Source: an uncultured Oscillospiraceae bacterium
GTDB taxonomy: Bacteria; Bacillota; Clostridia; Oscillospirales; Oscillospiraceae
Length of the DNA stretch: 55,184 nt
Reading direction: 5' to 3'
Assembly (NCBI GenBank): GCA_944385705.1
Contig: CALWYF010000007.1
Span: 1-55,184 of the forward strand
Shown: piece by piece, positions 1 through 7,052 of the stretch
How the letters are laid out: each line of letters begins with the position of its first letter
Position numbering within the stretch: the first letter of the stretch is position 1
The notes under the pieces: model-generated
The model's database searches: none
What the model was told of the DNA's origin: nothing
The model's input: the letters and a program-made list of their open reading frames with translations, nothing else
Position numbers and translations under genes: made by a program

Positions 1-148
1 ATTGAAGCTTTCCAGCTCTCAAAAGAATCTTTTGTCTTTTCAGACTTTTTAAAAGAACCCTTTTCTGGTGCTTATTTGCATAAGCTGTTCTTACATTGTT
101 CAATTTTCAAGGTACACTCGCCAGCTCCCTCTCCGGGACAGCTTGATT
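1..148 (-). promoter_or_regulatory. rRNA operon leader (pre-16S), reading out of the window
   Basis: On the minus strand this stretch lies downstream of two strong promoters, has no open frame, and carries the conserved pre-rRNA box 'accttgaaaattgaacaat' at about 95-113. That box is typical of the 16S leader or spacer of Firmicute rrn operons. It suggests that a 16S gene begins just left of position 1. The rRNA gene itself is not in the window, so this rests on the leader box and promoters only. Confidence 0.7.
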
Positions 149-177
149 ATTTTAGCACAGACATTTCATTTTGTCAA
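149..177 (-). promoter_or_regulatory. rRNA operon promoter, proximal
   Basis: Minus-strand TTGACA (172-177), a 17-base spacer, and TAAAAT (149-154). The start point would be near 142, giving a leader of about 140 bases to the window edge. It is the second of two tandem promoters, as is common for rrn operons. Confidence 0.75.
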
Positions 178-257
178 CAACTTTTTTCAAATCTTTTCAT
201 TTGATTTTCTGTTGTCTGACTTGATTTGAGATGTCCGCAGCACCGAAGTGCTTGGTT

Positions 258-286
258 AATATAGCATTTGATTTGCCGTTTGTCAA
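258..286 (-). promoter_or_regulatory. rRNA operon promoter, distal, with A-tract UP element
   Basis: Minus-strand TTGACA (281-286), a 17-base spacer, and TATATT (258-263). Directly upstream, about 287-345 is a series of phased A-tracts on the minus strand (T-tracts as printed), as expected for an UP element bound by the RNA polymerase alpha C-terminal domain. Between here and the next gene (413) I see nothing else. Confidence 0.75.
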
Positions 287-412
287 CAGTTTTTTTCAAG
301 TTTTTTGGGGTTTTTTTAAAGTTTTTTCCAGCTTCAAAATCTTGTGGTTTTTTGCCTTGATTTGCCACAAGATGCGGGGCGCTCAACCGGGACATGCTTT
401 ACTTTTCCCGCC

Positions 413-994
413 CTATCTGTCCTTGAAAAAAATGTTGCCTATGTAGGGCAGGGGCTCCATTTTTCCTGCATTGGCATTGCCTATGCCTTTAATAATCCAG
501 TATATCTGCATCAGGACAACGATCCAGCTCAAGCCGAAGGCGGCGCCCAGCACCTGTCCGGCGGTAGTTACCGCAAAGAGGATGAGTCCCTGGCGGGCAT
601 GGTAAAGGGCGAAGCTGTCATCCCGGCAGAAGATAAAGGGCAGCATAAACAGTATCCAAATATAGGACAGGGAAGCCAGAAGTCTGTTGGACTGATAGCC
701 CTTGGGTCTGCCTGCTCCGGGATAGTATTGTCTGTCATAGGGACCATGCTGTCTCTGGTTCTCCCGGCGGCGGCGTTCAGCCTCGGCCCATTTTCTGTTT
801 TCCTCCCGGCGCTGTCTGGCCTCTTCCTCCTGCCGGCGCTCTTCCTCTTCTCTGCGGCGGCTCTCCTCATCTTCCCGGGCCTGGGCGGCGGAGCCGTATT
901 GGTCATTTCCCTTCTGCTCCTGATCCATCCCGCAGGCCAGGCACTTGGTATGCCCGTCCGGAATATAAGCGCCGCAATTCTTGCAGTATGCCAT
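413..994 (-). CDS. Zinc-ribbon protein with charged linker and membrane domain
   Basis: A 193-residue protein. The N-terminus is a zinc ribbon with two CxxC knuckles (CKNC and CLAC) within the first 25 residues. A very Arg/Glu-rich segment of about 50 residues follows, predicted as a helical or coiled linker, then two or three hydrophobic segments ending 'GNIFFKDR'. This matches small zinc-ribbon plus DUF4870/Tic20-like membrane proteins of Clostridia, whose function is unknown. I chose the ATG at 994 because GGAGGAG sits just upstream; an in-frame ATG at 1006 lies inside that ribosome-binding site's approach. It follows sleB on the same strand after 79 bases. No function is assigned. Confidence 0.75.
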   Translation of the reverse strand: MAYCKNCGAYIPDGHTKCLACGMDQEQKGNDQYGSAAQAREDEESRRREEEERRQEEEARQRREENRKWAEAERRRRENQRQHGPYDRQYYPGAGRPKGYQSNRLLASLSYIWILFMLPFIFCRDDSFALYHARQGLILFAVTTAGQVLGAAFGLSWIVVLMQIYWIIKGIGNANAGKMEPLPYIGNIFFKDR

Positions 995-1073
995 GCTCTC
1001 CTCCATAGTCTTTAATAATGTATATTATACCCTATGGGATGGCTTTTTTCAACATATTCTATAATGAAGGCCT

Positions 1074-1775
1074 TCAGGAGCAAAAGCGGTGCTTGCCAAT
1101 CTCCACTATAAGAGGTCTTGACCATATCCAGTCGCTGGTAGCAGTGCTGGGGTTAAAGTAGTATATGGCACCATAGCTGGGGTCCCAGCCGTTCAGGGCG
1201 TCCTGAGCGGCCCTGTAGGCGCTCTCCGCCACGGGCTGGTCGAACTGCCCGTCGTTGATGCAGGTGAAAGCCCAGGGCTGATATATGACCTCGGATATGG
1301 AATTGGGGAAAGAGGCATGCTCCACCCTATTGAGCACTACAGCTCCTACCGCCACCTGCCCCTCATAAGGCTCTCCTCGGGCCTCGGCAGAGATAAGCCG
1401 GGCCAGCAGATTCAGGTCCCCGGACTGATCGCCGTAGCCGGAAGAGCTCCCGGTGCTCCCCGATCCTCCAAGGCTCCCCGGCGTTATGCCCAGAGCAGCC
1501 AGGGTCTCGTCCCCTACCTGACCGTCAACACTCAGCCCGTTTTTTCTCTGGAAGTACTTGACTGCCGACTCGGTGGCGCTGCCATATATCCCGTCCACCT
1601 CACCGGAGTAGTAACCCCAGTTTTTGAGCCGGGTCTGTATCTCGGTAACTGCCGCCCCGGAGGAGCCTTTTTTATACAGGTCGGCCCAGGCATTCTGAGC
1701 CAGGGCAATTATAAATATGTTTACCGCAAAAATCACGGCCAGAGCCAGTATCAGCTTTTTCCTCTCGTTGGTCAT
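1074..1775 (-). CDS. sleB: Spore cortex-lytic enzyme SleB
   Basis: A 233-residue protein. Residues about 9-31 form a signal or anchor helix. About 33-95 is a PG_binding_1 domain ('KGSSGAAVTEIQTRLKNWGY'). About 122-233 is the SleB/hydrolase_2 catalytic domain, with the acidic motif AEARGE and 'VAVGAVVLNRV'. SleB is a lytic transglycosylase that degrades muramic-lactam cortex peptidoglycan during germination, so the gene points to a spore former. GGGGAGG lies seven bases before the ATG. No ypeB partner follows; the next gene is the zinc-ribbon membrane protein. A possible sigma-G promoter is listed separately. The domain order and length are normal for the family. Confidence 0.9.
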   Translation of the reverse strand: MTNERKKLILALAVIFAVNIFIIALAQNAWADLYKKGSSGAAVTEIQTRLKNWGYYSGEVDGIYGSATESAVKYFQRKNGLSVDGQVGDETLAALGITPGSLGGSGSTGSSSGYGDQSGDLNLLARLISAEARGEPYEGQVAVGAVVLNRVEHASFPNSISEVIYQPWAFTCINDGQFDQPVAESAYRAAQDALNGWDPSYGAIYYFNPSTATSDWIWSRPLIVEIGKHRFCS

Positions 1776-1803
1776 TGTAATGCCTCCCCGGAACTTTTGT
1801 TTT

Positions 1804-1832
1804 TATTCTGTGAGGGCATTTGAAAAATATAC
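1804..1832 (-). promoter_or_regulatory. Possible sigma-G-type promoter of sleB
   Basis: On the minus strand GTATA (1828-1832), 17 bases, then CAGAATA (1804-1810). This fits the forespore sigma-G pattern (GHATR and CATWMTA) with one mismatch. sleB is sigma-G dependent in Bacillus. The match is short, so this is an inference. Confidence 0.4.
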
Positions 1833-2019
1833 CTTTGCTCTTTACTGTCGGCAGATTGGCCTTTATAATATTCCCCGGGCAATAGTATAATAAAGTAGGA
1901 AATTGTCCCCGGAGAGAGGCCGAAAAATTTTTTTGGATTTTTTGAATGGATTTCCCCATGCCGTTCGTATTATAGGCGAAGTCATAAAAGACTATTTAAA
2001 AACCTTGGAGGAAATCAAC

Positions 2020-2271
2020 ATGAAGAAAATCATTGCAGGAATTCTGGCTCTCACTCTGGTGCTCTCTCTTGGTATAGGCAGCGCTTTTGCCGCCGGTACT
2101 GGAGCGGGGAATAATTTTGTGGATGCCGATGGCGACGGTGTTTGCGACAACTACGGCACCGGCGCAGGCCGGGGCAACGGAGCCGGTTTTGTGGATGCCG
2201 ACGGCGACGGTGTTTGCGACAACTACGGCACCGGCGCTGGCCGGGGCTTCCGGGGAGGCCGGGGCCGCTAA
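2020..2271 (+). CDS. Small secreted protein with two acidic DxDGDG repeats
   Basis: An 83-residue precursor. The start ATG at 2020 has GGAGG eight bases upstream; the longer frame from 1903 has no such site. Residues 1-23 form a signal peptide ending AFA. The mature part has two copies of a unit containing 'FVDADGDGVCDNYGTGAGRG', a calcium-loop-like DxDGDGxxD with one Cys each, and a Gly/Arg tail. The loops resemble EF-hand, dockerin or thrombospondin-3 calcium sites, but no full EF-hand helices are present. It is 13 bases upstream of the sigma factor gene and probably co-transcribed with it. The function is unknown; a secreted signal, metal-binding peptide or sensed product of the sigma module are all guesses. 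Confidence 0.75.
   Translation: MKKIIAGILALTLVLSLGIGSAFAAGTGAGNNFVDADGDGVCDNYGTGAGRGNGAGFVDADGDGVCDNYGTGAGRGFRGGRGR
2115..2246 (+). repeat. Two-copy 72-base tandem repeat inside the secreted protein gene
   Basis: Copies begin near 2115 and 2187 and are almost identical over about 60 bases, differing only at a few third positions. Each encodes one FVDADGDGVCDNYG unit. The DNA-level identity suggests a recent duplication, and copy number could vary between strains. Confidence 0.8.
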
Positions 2272-2284
2272 GGAAGGTGTTTGA

Positions 2285-2767
2285 ATGCGGAGCGAATATG
2301 AGGTGAACGCGGCGGTGGAGCGGTATGCCGATACCGTGAAGCGGCTGTGTATGGTTCATCTGAAAAATACGGCCGACACCGAAGACATATTTCAGACGGT
2401 ATTTCTGAAATATGCCCTCAGCTCCGCTGAGTTTGAGAGCAGGGAGCATGAGAAGGCCTGGTTCATCCGGGTCACCATAAATGCCTGCAAGGACCTGCTG
2501 AAGAGTTTTTTCCGCAGCCGCACCGTGTCTCTGGACGAGCTGGCGGAGCTGCCGGCTGAGATGAGCGACGATAACCGGTATGTTCTGGAGGCCGTGCTCT
2601 CCCTGCCGGACAAGTACAGGGAGGTGGTGTACCTCCACTACTACGAGGACTACACCGCCCCGGAGATAGGCAAGATATTGGGCAAGAACGTTAACACTGT
2701 CTACACCCTTTTGAACAGGGCCAGGCAGCAGCTTCGGGAAAAGCTGGGAGGTGAGGCAGATGAATGA
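2285..2767 (+). CDS. ECF-like sigma-70 family RNA polymerase sigma factor
   Basis: A 160-residue protein. Region 2 is at about 10-75 ('DTEDIFQTVFLKYA', 'AWFIRVTINACKDLLK') and region 4 at about 100-155 ('LPDKYREVVYLHYYEDYT' followed by the helix-turn-helix APEIGKILGKNVNTVY). It lacks regions 1 and 3, as ECF factors do. GGAAGGTG precedes the ATG. The last codons overlap the anti-sigma gene by eight bases, which suggests translational coupling and a sigma/anti-sigma pair. The stimulus and regulon are not known. The upstream secreted protein gene may be a target. Confidence 0.9.
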   Translation: MRSEYEVNAAVERYADTVKRLCMVHLKNTADTEDIFQTVFLKYALSSAEFESREHEKAWFIRVTINACKDLLKSFFRSRTVSLDELAELPAEMSDDNRYVLEAVLSLPDKYREVVYLHYYEDYTAPEIGKILGKNVNTVYTLLNRARQQLREKLGGEADE

Positions 2768-3533
2768 GCGTATAAAGAGCGCCTTTGACAGTGTAAAAGC
2801 CGATGAGGAACTGAAGGAAAGGACCTCCCGCTATGTGGCTGCCAGGATTGAAAAGCGCCGCCCCGTCTTCCGGGCTGCAAGATTGGTGCCTATGCTGGCC
2901 TGTTTCGTGCTGGTGATATTGGTGGGCGGCTGGGCCTGGTTCAGCCCCAGCGCCACTATCAGCGTGGACATCAACCCTTCTCTGGAACTGTGGGTGAATC
3001 GCTTTGACAAGGTGGTCAATGTGGTGGGCTGGAACGAGGACGGCCGGGAACTGGCCTCCTCCCTGGACCTTAAATATATGGACTATGACCTGGCTATTGA
3101 GGAGATAATGGCCAGCGACCAGGTGAGCTCCATACTTCTGGATGACGGAGTCTTGAGTCTGGCGGTGGTTGGAGACAACGAGAAGCAGTGCGGCAGGCTG
3201 CTGTCCGGCTTACAGCGGAGCACCGCCGGGCAGGGCAACGCCTATTGCTACTCCGCCAGTGAAGAGGAACTGGAGGAGGCCCACAGTCTGGGCCTGTCCT
3301 ACGGCAAGTATCGGGCCTACCTGGAGCTCACTGAGCTTGGAGCCGACATCAGCCCTCAGGCTCTGAATCAAATGACCATGCGGGAGATACGGGACATGAT
3401 AGATAGCCTTTCCGGCGAGACGGAGAGCGGCTCCTCACAAACCCATGTCCCCGGCAGCGGTCAGGGTCAAGGGCAGGGCTCCGGTCAGGGCAAGGGCCCG
3501 GCCTGGGCCTGGAAATCAGAGGAGGAAAATTGA
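2760..3533 (+). CDS. RsgI-like membrane anti-sigma factor
   Basis: A 257-residue protein from the ATG at 2760, which has GGGAGG at good spacing; a GTG at 2751 abuts that site and is less likely. Residues 1-41 are cytoplasmic and would bind the sigma factor. About 42-61 is a single membrane helix. About 64-118 matches the RsgI middle domain ('ATISVDINPSLELWVNRFDK'). The rest is outside the cell and ends in a Gly/Gln/Ser tail ('GQGQGQGSGQGKG'). RsgI proteins of cellulolytic clostridia carry a carbohydrate sensor at this end; here there is none, so the sensing mode is open. Paired with the gene at 2285. Confidence 0.8.
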   Translation: MNERIKSAFDSVKADEELKERTSRYVAARIEKRRPVFRAARLVPMLACFVLVILVGGWAWFSPSATISVDINPSLELWVNRFDKVVNVVGWNEDGRELASSLDLKYMDYDLAIEEIMASDQVSSILLDDGVLSLAVVGDNEKQCGRLLSGLQRSTAGQGNAYCYSASEEELEEAHSLGLSYGKYRAYLELTELGADISPQALNQMTMREIRDMIDSLSGETESGSSQTHVPGSGQGQGQGSGQGKGPAWAWKSEEEN

Positions 3534-3641
3534 GCGGTATTGACATTTTTCTCCCGGAGAAATATATTTAAAGCAGCATAACAGGCATGGGGTGCGCTCC
3601 GCTGTGGGCACACTCCATACTTTTTAAGGGAGAGCTTTGCC

Positions 3642-5264
3642 ATGCTGAACTTTGACTATAACAAATATTCCTATGCCTCCCGGCGGAACGTGGTCTTTGC
3701 CCGCAAGGGCATGGCCTGCTCCTGTGTGCCTCTGGCCTCCCAGGTGGGCATAGACACCATGAAACGTGGCGGAAACGCCGTAGACGCCGCCATCGCCATG
3801 GCCGTCACCCTGCCACTGGTGGAACCCACCTGCAACGGGCTGGGCAGCGACTGCTTCGTGCTGGTGTGGAGCGCAAAGGACAAAAAGCTTTACGGCCTCA
3901 ACGGCTCCGGGCTTGCCCCCAGGGCCCTGTCTGCCCAAAAGGTGCGGAGCTTGGGTTACAGTGAGATGCCGGTAAACGGCTGGCTTCCCACCATGGTTCC
4001 CGGAGCCGTGGGTGCCTGGGCGGAGCTGCGCCGCCGCTTCGGAAGCATGAGTCTTAGGGAACTGATGGCTCCGGCCATGGCCTATGCCCGGGAGGGCTAC
4101 CCGGTGCCCCTCAATGTTCACCGGCTGTGGGTTGGCGAGGCCAAAAGATTCAGGGCCGCTGCCGAAAAGGAGCCGGAGGTCTTTGCTCCCTGGCTGAAGT
4201 ATTTCACCAAGGGCGGGGAGGCCTACGGCCCCGGCGAGCTCTTCCGTCTGCCGGAATACGCCGCCAGCCTGGAGAGTCTGGCCGCCACTGACTGTGAGAG
4301 CTTTTACCGGGGCGAGCTCATGGAGAAGATACTGGCCTTCTCTCAAAAGACCGGCGGCTATTTCAGCCGGGAGGATTTTGAGAGCTATCACCCCCTGTGG
4401 GTGGAGCCCATCAGCACCGACTACAAGGGCTATCAGGTCTTTGAGATGCCTCCCAACGGCCACGGCATAACCGTGCTCATGGCCCTGAATATTCTCAAGG
4501 GTCTGGAACTGGGAGAGAGGGACAGTGCCGATACATATCACAAGCTGATAGAGGCGGTGAAGCTGGCCTTTATTGACGCCAAGACCTTTGTGGCCGACCC
4601 CCGCTATATGCAGACCAAGGTGGAAGACATGCTCTCGGAGCGCTATGCCGCAAAGTGCCGCAGCCTCATAGGGGAAGAGGCTATATACCCCCTTGCCGGG
4701 GACCCCTCCTGCGGGGATACGGTCTACTTCTGCACCGCCGACGGGGAGGGCAACATGGTCTCCTTTATCCAGAGCAACTACATGGAGTTCGGCTCCGGGG
4801 TCGTCATCCCAGGTACCGCCATAAGTCTGCAAAACCGGGGCGCCAACTTCTCTCTGGACCCGGGCAGCGACAACTGCCTGGCCGGGGGCAAGCGCTCCTA
4901 TCACACCATTATTCCCGGCTTTCTGGCCAAGGACGGTCAGGCCATCGGCCCCTTCGGGGTCATGGGCGGCTTCATGCAGCCCCAGGGCCACGTGCAGGTG
5001 ATAGTCAACACTGTGGATTACCATATGAATCCCCAGGACTGTCTGGATGCCCCCCGCTTCCAGTGGCAGGGCGAGAAGAAGATACAGCTGGAGGAGGCCG
5101 TCCCCGCCGCCGTTGCGGAGGAGCTGCGCCGCCGGGGCCACGAGGTGGAGATCGTCTCCGACCGTATAGCCATGGGCCGGGGCCAGATCATCTGGCGGCG
5201 TCCAGACGGCACCCTGGTGGGCGGCACCGAGCCCCGCTCCGACGGCTCCATTGCCGTCTGGTAA
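3642..5264 (+). CDS. Gamma-glutamyltransferase family protein, probably cytoplasmic
   Basis: A 540-residue protein that covers both the large and small subunits of the Ntn-hydrolase gamma-glutamyltransferase family. The large-subunit part starts with 'GMACSCVPLASQVGIDTM' and 'GGNAVDAAIAMAVTLPLVEP'. The self-cleavage and catalytic threonine is expected at about residue 360 in CGDTVYF, followed by 'GNMVSFIQSNY'. Family enzymes move or hydrolyse the gamma-glutamyl group of glutathione or related compounds. There is no signal peptide, unlike secreted GGT; this resembles the YwrD-type branch, whose substrates are poorly defined. It appears to be a single-gene unit, 108 bases after the anti-sigma gene. 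Confidence 0.85.
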   Translation: MLNFDYNKYSYASRRNVVFARKGMACSCVPLASQVGIDTMKRGGNAVDAAIAMAVTLPLVEPTCNGLGSDCFVLVWSAKDKKLYGLNGSGLAPRALSAQKVRSLGYSEMPVNGWLPTMVPGAVGAWAELRRRFGSMSLRELMAPAMAYAREGYPVPLNVHRLWVGEAKRFRAAAEKEPEVFAPWLKYFTKGGEAYGPGELFRLPEYAASLESLAATDCESFYRGELMEKILAFSQKTGGYFSREDFESYHPLWVEPISTDYKGYQVFEMPPNGHGITVLMALNILKGLELGERDSADTYHKLIEAVKLAFIDAKTFVADPRYMQTKVEDMLSERYAAKCRSLIGEEAIYPLAGDPSCGDTVYFCTADGEGNMVSFIQSNYMEFGSGVVIPGTAISLQNRGANFSLDPGSDNCLAGGKRSYHTIIPGFLAKDGQAIGPFGVMGGFMQPQGHVQVIVNTVDYHMNPQDCLDAPRFQWQGEKKIQLEEAVPAAVAEELRRRGHEVEIVSDRIAMGRGQIIWRRPDGTLVGGTEPRSDGSIAVW

Positions 5265-5278
5265 AGTCTCAAAAGGGC

Positions 5279-5307
5279 TTGACCCGGCGGGTCTGAGATG
5301 TTAAAGT
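5279..5307 (+). promoter_or_regulatory. Promoter of the ABC-F leader and gene
   Basis: TTGACC (5279-5284), a 17-base spacer, and TAAAGT (5302-5307). The transcript would start near 5314, about 25 bases before the leader peptide ATG and 260 before the ABC-F start. Confidence 0.55.
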
Positions 5308-5336
5308 AATTATGTACTTTGAATAACGAGGTGAAA

Positions 5337-5509
5337 AGATGTACAGTTTTTCCTGCAAATAAATAGGAAGCCGCAGCAAGCCCCCCGTTTGCGGGATTGC
5401 TGCGCCCGCTGCAGGAAAACTACATCTCCAAACGCTCTCTATAATCCTCCGCCCTCATTGGGCGAAGGCTTACGGACATGGGTGCCGCAGGAATAGATTT
5501 TCCTGCGGC
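5337..5509 (+). promoter_or_regulatory. Transcription attenuator of the ABC-F gene (mutually exclusive pairings)
   Basis: Four segments can be read. Segment 1 (5337-5357, the leader peptide) pairs with segment 2 (5410-5427) over about 18 bases. Segment 3 (5477-5493) and segment 4 (5500-5516) form the terminator. Segment 2 (5408-5419, gctgcaggaaaa) can also pair with 5498-5509 over 12 bases including one G-U. A central hairpin (5373-5379 with 5397-5403) sits between segments 1 and 2. A ribosome stalled on the leader would free segment 2 to pair with segment 4 and prevent termination. This is the classical logic of drug-inducible attenuators. Confidence 0.65.
5339..5362 (+). CDS. Seven-residue leader peptide MYSFSCK
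   Basis: ATG at 5339 with GAGGTG five bases upstream, then six codons and TAA at 5360. A well-placed ribosome-binding site on such a short frame, directly upstream of an attenuator of an ABC-F gene, fits a regulatory leader peptide on which an antibiotic-bound ribosome stalls. The peptide coding segment (5337-5357) is complementary to 5410-5427. Confidence 0.65.
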   Translation: MYSFSCK

Positions 5510-5523
5510 ACCCATGTTTTATT
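5477..5523 (+). terminator. Attenuator terminator hairpin before the ABC-F gene
   Basis: A perfect 17-base-pair stem (5477-5493 with 5500-5516), loop tagatt, followed by TTTTATT. It lies 51 bases upstream of the ABC-F start, inside the transcription unit, so it acts as a regulated stop rather than the end of an operon. Confidence 0.85.
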
Positions 5524-5573
5524 GCGGCTCCGGTTTTATCAGCCCCGGAGCCCTGTTCAGGGAGGTATGCAAT

Positions 5574-7052
5574 ATGTCGCTTATCAAAGTGGAAAATCTG
5601 ACTTTTTCCTACCCTTCAAGTTACGAAAACATTTTTGAAAATGTGAGCTTTCAGATAGACACGGACTGGAAGCTGGGCTTTATCGGCAGGAACGGCCGGG
5701 GCAAGACCAGCTTTCTCAAGCTCCTCATGGGCGAATACCAGTATCAGGGGAAGATAGTCTCCTCAGTTAAATTCGACTACTTCCCCTATCCCCTGGAGGA
5801 CACAGGCAGGCCCACCCGGGAGCTGCTCTCCCAGGTGTGTCCCCAGGGGGAGGACTGGGAATTCCAGCGGGAGCTCTCCCTGCTGGAGTTGGAGGATGAG
5901 GTCCTGGAGCGGCCCTTTTCCAGTCTCTCCGGCGGGGAGCGGACCAAGGCCCTGCTGGCCGCTCTGTTCCTTAATCCCGGACACTTCCTGCTTATCGACG
6001 AGCCCACCAACCATTTGGACCGCCGGGGCCGGGAGCTTGTCTCCGCCTATCTCAAGAAGAAAAAAGGCTTCATCCTGGTCTCCCACGACCGCAGCTTCCT
6101 GGACGGCTGCGTGGACCACATACTGTCCATAAACCGCGCCGACATCCAGGTGCAGAGCGGCAGCTTCTCCTCCTGGCTGGAAAACTTCCAGCGCCGGCAG
6201 GACTTTGAGCTGTCCCGGAACAGGCAGCTGCAAAAGGAGATAAAGCAGCTGCAGCAATCGGCAAGGCGCAGTTCCGCCTGGTCCGACAAAGCCGAGTCAG
6301 GCAAGTACGGCTCCCGGAATTCCGGATTGAAGGTGGACCGGGGCTATGTGGGCCACAAGGCCGCAAAGATGATGAAGCGTTCCAAGAATCTGGAGGCCAG
6401 GCAGCAGCAGGCCATAGAGGAAAAATCCGGCCTGCTGAAAAATGTGGAGACGGCGGAGAGCCTGAAGCTGTTTCCCCTGAGCCATTACGCCCAGCAGCTC
6501 ATTAGCCTGAAAGACTGTGCGCCGGCATACGGCAGCAGAGAGGTCTGCCCCCGCCTGAGTTTCAGTCTGAGCCGGGGCGAGCGCATCGCCCTGGACGGCA
6601 GGAACGGCAGCGGGAAATCCAGCCTGCTGAAGCTTCTGGCGGGGCAGCCGCTGGAGCACAGCGGCAGTTTCAGCCTTGCCTCTGGGCTCATAGTATCCTA
6701 TGTGCCCCAGGACAGTTCCCACCTGTCCGGCCCCCTGTCCGCCTATGCCCGCTCCGCCTCCATAGACGAGAGCCTTTTCATGACCATACTCAGGAAGCTG
6801 GGCTTCTCCCGCTCTCAGTTCGACCTGGAACTGGAGGAGCTCTCCGCCGGCCAGAAGAAAAAGCTCATGCTGGCGGAGAGCCTGTGCCGCAGGGCCCACG
6901 TGTATCTCTGGGATGAGCCTCTAAACTACATAGACATATACAGCCGCATGCAGATAGAGGAGCTGATAAAGGAATTTTCCCCCACGATGGTCTTTGTGGA
7001 GCACGACGCAGCATTCAGAAACGCCGTCGCCACCAGGGTCATAAGCCTATAA
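5574..7052 (+). CDS. ABC-F ATPase, Lsa-like ribosomal protection protein
   Basis: A 492-residue protein with two ABC domains and no membrane segment. Walker A motifs are GRNGRGKTS (domain 1) and GRNGSGKSS (domain 2). Signatures are LSGGERTK and LSAGQKKK, with Walker B 'LLIDEPTNHLD' in domain 1 and 'VYLWDEPLNYID' in domain 2. The inter-domain linker is long and basic. The opening 'MSLIKVENLTFSYPSSYENI' and the linker resemble the Lsa/Vga/Eat group, which binds the ribosomal E site and displaces lincosamides, pleuromutilins and streptogramin A. I chose the ATG at 5574 (GGAGG eight bases upstream); an upstream in-frame extension overlaps the terminator. The leader attenuator supports drug-inducible expression. 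The exact drug range cannot be read from sequence. Confidence 0.85.
   Translation: MSLIKVENLTFSYPSSYENIFENVSFQIDTDWKLGFIGRNGRGKTSFLKLLMGEYQYQGKIVSSVKFDYFPYPLEDTGRPTRELLSQVCPQGEDWEFQRELSLLELEDEVLERPFSSLSGGERTKALLAALFLNPGHFLLIDEPTNHLDRRGRELVSAYLKKKKGFILVSHDRSFLDGCVDHILSINRADIQVQSGSFSSWLENFQRRQDFELSRNRQLQKEIKQLQQSARRSSAWSDKAESGKYGSRNSGLKVDRGYVGHKAAKMMKRSKNLEARQQQAIEEKSGLLKNVETAESLKLFPLSHYAQQLISLKDCAPAYGSREVCPRLSFSLSRGERIALDGRNGSGKSSLLKLLAGQPLEHSGSFSLASGLIVSYVPQDSSHLSGPLSAYARSASIDESLFMTILRKLGFSRSQFDLELEELSAGQKKKLMLAESLCRRAHVYLWDEPLNYIDIYSRMQIEELIKEFSPTMVFVEHDAAFRNAVATRVISL

Noticed and set aside
3624..5141. Long open frame (about 500 codons) on the strand opposite the gamma-glutamyltransferase gene
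   Set aside because: It is the codon-bias shadow of a GC-rich gene with clear family motifs; it has no domains and no ribosome-binding site.
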